Assembly (NCBI GenBank): GCA_914767715.1
Contig: OU612065.1
Span: forward strand, 6,140,001 to 6,200,000
Source: Membranipora membranacea
Taxonomy: Eukaryota; Bryozoa; Gymnolaemata; Cheilostomatida; Membraniporidae
DNA length: 60,000 nt
Reading direction: 5' to 3'
Notes under the pieces: generated by a model
What the model was told of the DNA's origin: nothing
The model's input: the letters and a program-made list of their open reading frames with translations, nothing else
Database searches by the model: none
Made by a program: the position numbers and the translations under genes
Shown: positions 11,590 through 22,778 of the stretch, piece after piece
How positions within the stretch are numbered: position 1 is the first letter of the stretch
Layout of the letters: every line of letters begins with the position of its first letter

Positions 11590-14500
11590 TCAGATGGAGA
11601 CATCACTTATGTCATCATCAGTCAGTGCCCCGTTTACATAACCAGTATTCGGCGTCTGCAGTTTACCACTGGTTGCTCTGCTACTAGTTTGGCTTGATTT
11701 ATTAGCACTTGATGCACGTTGAGATTGTCGAGATCCTGATCGTTTACTAGAAGATGGATGCGACTGTCTTGACGATTTTGTCCTAGCATCACTAACTGGT
11801 TCAGGCTCAGCGGAAGGAAGCAGAGCTCCAGCAGCTACCACAGAGAAGGTAGCTAGAGTGAGCTTCTCTAGCTGGGCAGTTGTGATTACTCCCACAGATC
11901 CATTGTCTAAACTGCTTCTCTTACTGCTTATATAATGATCCTGCCTATGAACACTGATCTCTTCACAGTCAAGGCTGATGTTCTGAGCTGAAGCATCACT
12001 TATCTCTGAGGCTCGTCTCATATTACGGTTCAACCTGGCCTTCAAATCATCCATACTTCTTTGACTTCCTCTCCTTAAAAATACAGATTAAAGATAGCTC
12101 TTACGTGCATCGACATCTATATTTAGCTGATATTAGGAGTTGAACTCGTGAGTGAGATGACACCATTCAAATCACTCAACCGCCCAATTGAGTGCAGCAT
12201 CCTTTATTATATTGATTGGATTGTCAGATATGAGAGATTGCAGTAAAATTTAATATCACGGGCAGTGAAAAAATGATAGAATAGAATACCTTTTGGTATT
12301 GAATGCTGCTATATCTGCCGGGTTAATCCTACTTAAGCCTCGGTGACTCCTGTGCTCATCTCGACTCATCCTCGATCTAATAACCTTCTCAGCTTCTCCC
12401 AGCTGTGAGTCTATAGAGGTACGCCGTGATGTCACTATCGATACGATATCTACAGAGAAATCAATCATAAATTTGGTGAGGAGCTGTCCTCTAAATATAT
12501 GATGTAGGACAACTGCTTGATAATTCAGGAAGCTATTCAGGCAGAATGTAATCTGCATATGCTTATTATTTCTCACCTGAGTCAGAATATCGCCTTAGAG
12601 TACCAGCTTCCTGTTGAGCTACACCTCCTCTGCGCTTGATAAGCTTGGGCATCGCTGCTAACCAGGCTGACGACATCTCAGCTGATGTCACACTGTCTAA
12701 TTCTATCTTCATCCCTGAATAACACATATATCACAAGAATATGATAGCTGAACTAGAGATATGTAAAAAAGAGTGTTTTTAAGAAATGCAATGTACTAAC
12801 AAGATCTTGTATCCTGCGCATACGGGGAATACCAATACGTACCTAAAGGATCATCATGTGATGTGTGAAAGTCTAGGGATGCCTTCCTTCCTCCTTTTCT
12901 CTCTTGTTTCTGCTGAAAAGCCTGAGCTATCAGCTTGTGTTTACTTTTTAGCTTCACCGGTTTGTTTGTGGGCAGCCTGAACAGCCTGTTGGTGGTTGAA
13001 AAAAAACTGCATGGTGTTAAAATAAGAATCATATTGATCAGTTCAGCTCTTTATATGACATGAAACTGGAGACTTCGAGTGTTCATGCATACAGCCGAAT
13101 CTACCCGGTCCATGACACAGCTCGGATCAACATGACATATCGACCAAAATAATATTTCAAATCAAAACCAATTGAATTTAACAACAATAAAATACTCAAA
13201 ACTATTTAAACTACTTGAGATTATTACACAGAACTCTCAACTTTAAATCAATGTCAATACTTGCATTCTGAAGAACCTTTTCCATGTGTCTTTGCTTGCT
13301 TTAGTCCATGTCCAGGAGCTCATCATGATACCAGCCCCAAAGTAGGAGAATATATTGAGGTACAGAGAAACCAGGCTAGGTCTGTTTGAGATCTCACAGT
13401 CACTCGCAGGCTTATCGTTCTCGAACATTATAGTAGCCCTACAGCTACAACACAACAGGTCAAATATAGTTGGTTATTCCTGTTCAAGGTCTAGCTGTAA
13501 ACATTTACAAGCTATGAGAATGAAAGGTCGCACAACAGGGATCCAGTAAGGAAACTAAGAATAACTGATGTCCGCTGGTAAAGTTTTTTAACACTAGAGA
13601 CAGATTATTCATACATTGTATAGTTCCTGAAGCTTTCTTTCCATAGTTCTGTGTGTCCAAAATCATATATGTGAAGACTGAGAGTCAACAGAACGAAAAT
13701 AAAGGAGAGTATAGAGAAAACGCCTATAAAAGAGAAAACATTGAAGTAGTCACACAACATCAGAGACACGGGGTCATGCAGACAGAAAATTAACCAAAAG
13801 GTTAGACATTGAATGTATACAGATCATTGAGAGAATAACATTCGGGCAGTACAGATGGAAAGGAAAGGATTAGGAAAAGTAGTTGTAGAAAAGAACTACG
13901 ACACCCGTTGTCTCCAGCAACATTGACGAAAAACGTTACCACAAACACTACCACATATATTCTGTTATTTTCCAAACATGTAATGATTCTAAACAGATCT
14001 CTAATAATGTACATTTACGGCAGCTTACCTAGCCTGAACATGGTGGCAGTTATTTTTGAGGTAGCTCTATTATTGTTCTGAATGACATTACTTCCTTCTC
14101 TCATTCTATACAACCTTACAACACCTGAACAGGAAGACAAAGTAAGTATACTTTGAGTCTGCATTAATAAGGTGAGCGAGTGCCAGTGGTTAATACAGTC
14201 CAATACCTCTTCCCTCTATGACTATGGCAGCCAAAAATTCTTGGCTGCTAATTTTTAGTTTTTTGCAACAAGAGGTTGACATTGAGTAATAGATGCCTTT
14301 CGTGTTTAAGTCATTGCTGGGAAGATCAGTGGTAGCAATCTAAGCTTTCTTGTATGTGGACATTAATTTGTGTATACTGTAATAATTAAAACAATTAAAT
14401 AAATACATAACTCAAGATATATTCAGTGGATTTGACACATACCATATGGTAGTAATTTTACTAGCAAGGTACAATCTTGTGGAATTGTTGTTGATGATAA

Positions 14501-17500
14501 AACCACAGGCTATAAGGACTAAAAGATAACACCATAATATAGTTAGGGTACTAAGGTAAGCCTTTCAGCTAGTCAATCTACTTATTCATCTCGGTATAGG
14601 TAAAACCACTGACTTCGAAATACAGGCAATTTGCGATTGACTCAACTTGATGCAATTTATCTTTTACATCACAGCATAAATCTCAAAAAAAGGGCACACA
14701 GTGTATTTGTATTTTTACTCTTACCTTGAAGGAGGAAAAAAAGACCTCCACAAAGTGCAAGTATGATAGGAAGCAGCACTAGTAAGCCTCTAGCGTACTT
14801 ATCAACATATCCAACAAAACATATCCCGCTGAGCGAGTCCCCATCAACCTGTGAATAACAATTCAAATATTATGGAGAAGAATTAAGACAAACTTTTGTA
14901 CATATTATAATTACCCCAGAACATATTTTGTCTAAGAACAAAATCGACCCGAACAAAATCATGCTCTCCTATTTCCTGGTTTGAACATGGGTCCACTGGC
15001 ATAATTTAATTATGATGATGAGCGGCTCCAGTGGTTTATCTCCAAATATTGTACAGAAGTGCTTTCAACCTGAGAACATCCTACCTTCTGCAGAGACATG
15101 GCAATGATGGCACAGATTAGCGGAAGAGTCCATGCGGTAATATGGAAGTAGGCAATCTTCCCCTTGAGTTTATCATCGACGCCTCCTGACTGTAGTTTCT
15201 TAAAGGACACATGCCAGGAATATGCCAATATAACAAACCAAGTAACCCCAGCCATCATGAAGAAGTATACTATGAAGAACACCACGGTACAAGAAGCTGT
15301 TTCCACATCTTCAACCCTGTATGATGTAAATATAATCATGTCTATTCAATTAGAGTAATTTTAAGCTAATTATTAATTTACTACCAGTACCAAATAACAA
15401 TAGTCTTTTCATTAAACAGCTAACATTAGATAGTGAGATAATTTTCACTACCGCGAAATGAAGAAAATCACTGAAATTTGAAGATCATATACACTAGATA
15501 ATACAAACACAGCTAACCCCAGTTTTGGTTCTGATTGTCGCATTGTTTTATCTTTTCTGCAGACTATCTCTTCTCTGACATTAGGTCCTGCAAACTGAGC
15601 TAGCCATCCAATACTTCCCACCATGAAACACAGGTTAATATAGAATATGATCACTGCTGGATACTTCTTAGAATTCTTCCAATCTATCGCAAATGTCAGC
15701 TACAAAGTAACAGAAAAGCAGTCAGTTAGCATTGCTCACCTGTGTGAGGCAACACATCAGATTAAAATTAAAAATCTACTGTGACCGGACGCAGAAGCAG
15801 CAGAAACTGACATCATTGTTGGTCCTCATACCGGTGAGTAAACATGAAATTGGCATACTATACGCTGTATTGTATAATATTACCACAACAATAAATATAA
15901 TATTTTCAATCATGAGCAAGTAGACACCTGCCGCATTAAGAAGGTATTTTGAGAAGTTTACATAATCACGAGCTCTATAGTTGTTTTTTCTTCTTTCATG
16001 GCTAGGCAAAGAAATCAGGCTTCATTGTTGGTCAATTATAATTGATTGAGACTATTTTGACTGTCTGAAACATGATACATGTTTACTGCTACTTAGCTAT
16101 GCCAACATCGAATTGAAAAAATATAAAGGGGTATCTCATGACAACATTCATTAAATTGTTTCAAGAAACCTCAGAGTGTCTTTTTGTAGTTTCTAGATGG
16201 CGATAATAGAATGAAAGACAAAGGAACTAATATCAGATAGTGCACAGGTGAAATCTTACAAATTGTACTAAACACAATATAGAGTATTGCCTTCAAAAGT
16301 GAGCAAGGGTCAACCCAGTAGATTATCTGAAAACATGAATGTTACCCACCTGTATGTACAAAACAAAGTTTAGCTAAAGTTAATTCAGGGCTAACAAGTC
16401 GGTGAAAGAAATCACTGGCCAACTGAAAAGTGAAACCAGTCACCCCTAGCTGTTATTGTGCTTCGACACTGTTCCATTGAAATAATGCATTCTTTAACAA
16501 TATTTAGACTTTTTTGCAATTATATAATATTTAATGCATGCTTTCTCAAGAACAATTGAAAGACGGAATTCAATGCAAGGCAAAACAGCCAGAATACAAG
16601 GTCAAAATTGATATTTATAATGATGGTAAATTTTCTATACATGGTTCAAATTGGCAGTTTTCGATTTTTTTTCACAGTTCCAAAATAAGTCACCTATTGG
16701 TGATGTTCAACAGGTGCTTTGATGATAGTAATGCACATTCACATCTCTTCTACAGTGAGAAATTGTATTATTCAAGTGAGTCAGGTGACACAGTAAAGAG
16801 AGAATTTATAGCTCACCACAGTTATGAGTGTAGAGATCAGGCACAGAGACGCTACTATCCCTATAAATACATGTAGGGACTCATGTTCGGACTCTGAGAA
16901 TAAAGGATTCGCGCACTGAATACCACATCCAGCGATATCCTCGTAATAACTGTCCTCAGTACTTGTAGTGACGAGAGGATACATACAGCTAGCATTGAGT
17001 ACAAACTCCATAGATGTGTACTCCTCGCCCTATAAAGTTAATTAAATTGTGTTTTTAAGTTCCATATAATGATGGGATGTAGGCATACAGTTTATAACAA
17101 CTCAGACTTTTGGTCATCAATGCCTTTTTGAAACAATGTGGTTCGGAATTGATGAAGTGTCAACACAATTACTCACTGTACATGTGGGGTCTGACGTGAA
17201 GTGAGGCTGATCACAGTCCAAGAAGTGCGGCCACTTGCCTCCATTTGACTCAGGTACTATTTTACAAGGCTCTCTTGTCTTCAAACACAATTCTTTTGGG
17301 TACATATTGACCTGAGAGTCATTGCAACGGGGCATATAAACAGCACAAAGCAGTGGTTGTATGACATCCCAACATCGTGGAGCTCCTTGCAAGCCTGACC
17401 AAGCTTCTAAATTTGCTTGAATATCTGAGAGTGTGCTCGAGTCATTCGCTAAGTCTGTCGAAGTATGGCTGTAGTCTAGATTCACCCCCAGACATTGGCT

Positions 17501-17596
17501 GCTCTCCGAGCTAAGAGGGACACACTGAGCAGGATATTTACATGGAGTACTACTGGACATAGTCAGCAATACAGCCAACACAATAAGAGACAACAT
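11590..17596 (-). CDS. SMO: Smoothened, class F seven-transmembrane Hedgehog signal transducer
   Basis: Twelve exons join in frame to 822 residues: 17596-17177, 17029-16817, 15699-15518, 15316-15085, 14848-14725, 14124-14029, 13723-13615, 13444-13277, 12985-12843, 12714-12577, 12449-12290 and 12073-11590. Domains: short signal peptide (1-16), frizzled-type CRD (about 19-140), a cysteine linker with the Smo signature GCGIQCANPLFSE, seven helices (about 193-508) and a 300-residue cytoplasmic tail. Smo-specific segments separate it from Frizzled: LLCAVYMPRC, FMVGSIGWLAQF, VDGDSLSGICFVGY, CEISNRPSL, and no Frizzled KTxxxW after helix 7. Asp52 (in NDSS) aligns with the vertebrate CRD Asp that contacts sterol. 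W513-K514-R515 after helix 7 resembles the WR ciliary motif. The tail carries PKA-like RRTS (617-620), RRAS (681-684) and KRSS (713-716). An acceptor at 17657 indicates an upstream 5'-UTR exon. Complete in the window. Confidence 0.96.
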
Positions 17597-19734
17597 TTCA
17601 TCAGATAATTATTTGTCTCCCATCGCTATCATCGAAATGTCTGCCCTGTCATCTTCCCTGAAATGAAAGCGTAGGCTTAATTAATGAGCACATAACAACA
17701 AAGATGTAAAGTTTATTAAATTGTTAATTTGTTTCTAGTTCATCACTGAAGCAGTCACCGATTCAAAGTCTTTTCACGCTGAGTGATAGTTAAGCCACCT
17801 TTTTATGAAGTTGAAATATAAATGCTATACAGTGTGAAAATACAATAAGCAAGAAAATTCCTCTGATAGCTGTCAATTGGCAGAGAGATCAAAACTGAAC
17901 TCTCGACGACACACCATCTACAAGGCTGGTACAGGTTTTATCTGGCTTCTTGCAAGATTGAGTCGGGATTTTTCATGTACAAAAATGCGCTGAGAATTCT
18001 TAAAAGTCAGATAGTATGTGGGCGGCATTACGTGCTATATATATTCATTCCGTGTCAATCGGCGAACTACTATTTTATTCATAGAACAACTAACCCTATA
18101 TAATTATATAGATTTACATTCGAATTTCTACTGAAATCCAAAAAAAAAATCTAAACAAGCCAGGGCCAAAAGGTCAAGGCATATTGCACATCACAACAAC
18201 ACAAACATAATTGAGAAGCCTAGGAACTGATGATAAAGGATGAAATTGCTAGAAGTGACTGGAGTTTTAGTAAATCATGTATTTTTACTATTAACCTACC
18301 TTGGTGTTCAGACATCTCACTCTCAGCAAAAAAGTGCAATGATGAATGATCATGTTGATAACTCACCAACAAAAGTAGTAGAAGAATCATAAGAATTCAT
18401 CCTTATATCTCTATCTCTACACTAGGATACCTTTATCAAACAATTATTTAGATTCACTCCAATGCAAACAAAGGCATTCATTTAATGTGGTCAAGACAAA
18501 AATTGAATATCTTCAATGCTCAACTTCAATTTCGTACCAAATGTTCCATGTGTGTAGCCCAAATGAGAATTGATTACTGCTTTGTTGAAATAAAGGGAGT
18601 TAATAACATCCCCTCACTTGTATCAGGTTCTTGAGGCTAAGATATTCTGCTAGAGGTTAAAAGGTTGCGAAATATAGGTCAAAAATGAAATCTGCACCAA
18701 ATTCTGTGGTTAAATACTGATGTTTCCATGCCATCATGCAGACAGATTAGTACCAGAATAAAAAAAGTGGAGCAGAGCAGAATACATATCATTTTCACTA
18801 AACAAGTTAGTTTTTCCCACCCACCCACACATCACATCACATTATATCCTTCAGTTTACCAGTTATTTTGGTCTATATGGTCATTTCCTCACCTGGTGCT
18901 AGTAGTGACAACTCACCACCACCAGCATTACCAAGTCCAAGCAGGGAGAAGTCAGTCCTCTTACTCTACTCTGAGTCTGATAAGACATAAGTAGTGATAA
19001 TAATGTTGTTATATGTATATGCAGTAAAAGTTATTCATATATAATCTTGATAATAATGAGCATGACTAGAGTAGTCTTCCCAGAGACCTAGGTTTTGGAG
19101 TACATCTGTTCTGTGAGTCTGACTTTGTTGAGGGGCGGGGGACATCACCCACTGGACTAGGACTAGGAGTGATACATACATGCTAAGTTAGCTAAGCCTT
19201 GTTGTCTGTCTTCCACAGGCCTTCTGTGCAAGTCCAGTGGTCGAGTGCCCTAGATGAAGACAAAAAAGTAAATTCCTCACGACTGACGGACTGCCACAAA
19301 CGTCAGATGAAGCCTGTGCTGTCTTGATATGTCTATCAAGACATACGGCTGGAGCACAACCAGGCAATAATGTGATCTAGTTTGGGATGTAACGGGATGG
19401 GCAGATAGAAAAGCTCACAAATTCTTTCATGAATGGCGATGTTTTTCACTTCACTGTAGCAATATCATGTTTTTTCAGTAATTTTTTTTTAGATTTCAGA
19501 TACTCATAGAACAAGCATAGAACATATTCATCGCTACTGTACACAATAAGATCTTGGGAACGATTGCTGGCTTGATTTGTCCTGTGTCAATGACTATTTA
19601 TATGATTTAACTCGACTCACCGTATAATGACATAGATCAGATCGTGAAGTTGAATCTGAGAGACTATGTAGCAATGTTCTCACTCAGTTTTGTTTACCGT
19701 TTTAGTATTCAGTGATAATCTAATAACAATAACA
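17597..19734. promoter_or_regulatory. Divergent upstream region shared by SMO (-) and EFCAB9 (+)
   Basis: These 2.1 kb separate two oppositely transcribed start codons. On the SMO side, TTTCATTTCAG immediately before 17657 (minus strand) looks like the acceptor of a 5'-UTR exon, and a short upstream ATG frame precedes the SMO start. A TATA-like TATATATATT lies at 18036-18045 next to a GGGCGG box (18020-18025), but their use is unproven. On the EFCAB9 side, CTTCCACAG at 19211-19219 could be a 5'-UTR acceptor. The 88-codon frame at 18728-18994 looks spurious. I saw no clear RFX X-box. Confidence 0.4.
19320..19343. repeat. Perfect short hairpin upstream of EFCAB9
   Basis: TGTCTTGATA and TATCAAGACA form a 10-bp perfect stem around the loop TGTC. 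It lies about 390 bases before the EFCAB9 start. It could sit in a 5' UTR or be chance; no function is implied. Confidence 0.5.
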
Positions 19735-21856
19735 ATGAAAGTGACTTCAAAGCTGCTTGAGTGTGTTCATCCAGACAAGACAACATGCTTATTGTCCGGC
19801 AAGAATGTGAAGATTATACTTGAACTGTTCAATCTTCTGGATATCCATGATCAAGGTGAATTGAATGGTAAGTTAATGAATTCGAGTGGTCGAATGAGAA
19901 TGAGATGAATGGTCAAATTTCGAATGAGATTATTCAGTAAAATTTTCACATGAAAAATTTTTCAGAGCTTAACGCAAAAAGAATTAATAAACCTTGCATG
20001 GTTTCTTGCTCACCAGAATCAAATCATCATTACATTTCAAGTATTGTATTTCCAAATGATTTGTGAGCGCACCCCCATGTTTCAATTCATCAATTTTAGG
20101 ATTCAGAATTTAGTTATCAGTGTTTCAAGTTATATGAAAGTCCCAACATATTCATTAATATATTATTTCTATTTATAGATATCTTGTTCTATCAATTTAT
20201 GAAGCGCACTACTGATATGACACAAGATATGATATACAAAATATTTGACATGTTAGATTTTGACGGCTCTGGCCAGATCGACTTCAATGAGTTCTATGTC
20301 ATAATATGTATATTAGTAGCAGTGAAGGTAAATTTTGAACCATCATTAACCAAAATAAAAGATGTGGTTACTAAGCCCCTGGATAGGGAAGATGGGTTAG
20401 TTTCTGTTGCCAGGTCCCTATGCTAAATTAAGATTGTAGTTGTCTCATACGAACAGATGATTCCTGGTTTCATACATACCGATAACTTTTATTATGACAT
20501 TACCCTCAATTTTGGTATATTATTATTGTGAACATGGCAGCAAGCATCTAGGTGTTATATAGGGATACTTGGTAAGCATTCAACTTCTTTGTGCTGGCTA
20601 TTGATAAACTGACCTGGTTCTGTTTAAATAATAAAATCACGCCAAATTACAATAAGAAAAAAATATAATCTATCTACCTATGTGTAAACAAAATGACCAA
20701 ATGGGACATAATTATATTGTTTTCTTCAGGATAACATTGAGAAGCAATTTATATACAGTCACTCCAGGACTGTGTTTGACTTTCTCAATGAGGATGCATC
20801 TAATGCTGTGTCTGTGGATGAGTTTGTAAATTTTGGCTTCCTGTTCAACTTCAGAGAAGACGCAATAAAAGATATATTCAAAGAGTTTGATCTATCTGGT
20901 GATCAGGTATGTGTAACTGTGCTATCAGGGCAATGTATGTTGCATGTGTTACATGTGGGGAGAAGATTTTTTTCCAATTAAGTAAAGTAGGGTCATGTAC
21001 AGCAACGCATATAAAACCAGAATCCAACAGGCTGGTATGTCAGTCTGATTGTCTGCGTGAGCTTTTCAGAGCGGCGCTATAAATAAACTCTACGCAATAT
21101 CGATTCCGTACACCACAGAACTGTAGTATAGCGATACAGTCTTTGTCTTTATCTGCAGAATATAAGAAAAGCGTATGGTTCAACTCAGAGAATCAGGGAT
21201 ACAAATATTTTAATTTTTCGCATAATATTTCTTTTTCTGAAGTGACTGGGTGCATTTATTTTGGTAGGAACTGGACTATAAAGAGTTTAGAATGTTTGCT
21301 ATGGCTTGCATAGACCGACAAAATGAAATTGATAGGCTTAAGCGAGAGAAAGCCGCTGCAATTGCGCGTGGGGAAGCTATCAAAGAGAAGAAAAAGAAAT
21401 TCAAGGCAATGCAGAAGGATGGCACCCTTAATGAGATAATCAACGCAATGAGAGCAAGAGGTACGTTTATTCATCTGCTCTTATTATAGAGACAACAAAT
21501 TTCACACATGGGTTCAGGATCTTTTGCCCTGTGCTGGACTTAAATCCTAGCTGTAAGAAGAGGATGATTTTATATAAGTCTGTCCAGTAAATCTCCCCGA
21601 GTGTGGCCAACTGTGATAGATTTCATGTGATTTAATTCATACAAAGTTTGTATTGTGAAGACGGCTAGATGAAAATCATCAGGGTTATGAGAAAAAGCAT
21701 TGTCACCAACAAATGGATAATATTAATATTTAATGTATATGATTCACAGGTGATATCGTAAACATACCTGATTGTCTTAAAGAAAGTACCTGGAACTGCT
21801 GCAGAAAGAGGATCTATACTCCAGCAATGATAAAGGCTAGGAACTCAGATGTTTAA
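19735..21856 (+). CDS. EFCAB9: EFCAB9-like EF-hand protein (CatSper-associated calcium sensor)
   Basis: Five exons join in frame to 252 residues: 19735-19867, 20179-20327, 20730-20906, 21268-21460 and 21750-21856 (TAA). The order of segments follows vertebrate EFCAB9: DKTTCLLSGKNVK, LNDILFYQFMKRTTD, IFDMLDFDGSGQIDFNEF, IEKQFIYSHSRTVFD, FGFLFNFREDAIKDIFKEFD, ELDYKEFRMF. In mammals EFCAB9 binds CATSPERzeta and tunes the sperm flagellar CatSper channel to calcium and pH. Loop 71-82 (DFDGSGQIDFNE) is fully canonical. Loop 148-159 (DLSGDQELDYKE) is also complete. Loop 114-125 starts with Asn and lacks side chains at key positions, so it is probably inactive. A basic, helical tail (about 165-195, rich in Lys/Arg/Glu) and a final segment with CC follow. 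An AATAAA signal is at 22083-22088. Orthology is inferred from segment order; a generic calaxin-like protein is less likely. Confidence 0.88.
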
Positions 21857-22082
21857 TTTAAAAAAAGATTCAAGATTGGTCATCGTCATTGCATTGGCGT
21901 TAGCATAATAGCACAATTACAAACATTTATCTGTCTTCTTGAATTATTATGAAAGAGATTCACCAAGTAGTTGAGTTTCCCTGTTTCTAATAATGCCATC
22001 ATAAACATCATTATTGTGCTCTGAATTCTCATTAACCATTATCCCATTTTATGTATGTCTGTATCTGAAAAAATTAAGTTCC

Positions 22083-22088
22083 AATAAA
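22083..22088 (+). terminator. Polyadenylation signal AATAAA for EFCAB9
   Basis: This consensus hexamer lies about 230 bases after the EFCAB9 stop codon, the first AATAAA on the + strand after it. Confidence 0.45.
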
Positions 22089-22203
22089 AAATCAATGTGG
22101 GTAAAAAATTTGACCACGCCAGTTATAGTAAGAAGGCAAAAGAGCATAGTCATATCTGGTTTGGCAAGCGTTAAATACAGTGAGCCGATATTCATCAATG
22201 AAC

Positions 22204-22453
22204 CAGGGGGGTCTTTCAATTAGAAACAGCCTAAATTGCATTCTGATCGCTCACTCACTGAGTGAACGATACCTGCTAGGGGTCTCGTTTTCAGATCGCT
22301 CAGTCACTTGATGGAACTATATACATTTTGAGTGAGCGATTTGGGAGCGATTTTGTCTAATTGAAAGACCAAGTGAGTGATATTTTTGAGCGATGTGATA
22401 GTGATAACTTGCTTTAGTAAAGCATCGCTCTTTCTAATTGAAAGACCTCCCTG
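22204..22453. mobile_element. Short non-autonomous DNA transposon (MITE) with CAGGG-type inverted ends
   Basis: The left end CAGGGGGGTCTTTCAATTAG and the right end, read on the other strand as CAGGGAGGTCTTTCAATTAG, are near-identical inverted repeats bounding 250 bp. The interior carries several GATCGCTCACTCACT/GAGTGAGCGAT-like motifs in both orientations. CAGGG ends are typical of hAT elements, but no matching 8-bp target duplication remains. It lies between EFCAB9 and KAT8. Confidence 0.75.
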
Positions 22454-22778
22454 TTAGTTATTTGGTTCTGTCATAAGATAAGGAGATCACACACTCAGAG
22501 TTTATGAATTAAATAATATCATTTATGGACCCCACTGTAAACGGCGACTTTCTAATCTACAAGAAGTTTTATATGTTTCCCTTTTCTCTGATATGATAGC
22601 ACTGCTAATATAAAAGTTGTCTTCTTTTTATCAATGAGCAGATTACACTCAACCTGAGGATTGGTAACTGTAAGACAAGTCACGTGAGTGTTGTCACATG
22701 ACATAAACATGGTTGACAAAAATTGAAAGAAAACTCGAACTTTCCTTTAGTACCTGGTTTATCCTGTCCTGAGCAAGA

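Noticed and set aside
13261-13276. Downstream donor for SMO exon 8 (after ATGCAA)
   Set aside because: It gives phase 0 and an immediate stop in exon 9. The donor after 13277 gives TWKRLFRLP and keeps the frame.
16538-16876. 112-codon + strand frame overlapping SMO exon 2
   Set aside because: It is a shadow of the minus-strand exon and intron with no recognisable domain.
11590-17596. Frizzled receptor instead of Smoothened
   Set aside because: The GCGIQCANPLF linker, VDGDSLSGICFVGY and the lack of KTxxxW after helix 7 are Smo-specific.
18728-18994. 88-codon + strand frame between SMO and EFCAB9
   Set aside because: Low-complexity His/Thr-rich content, no domain and no matching splice context.
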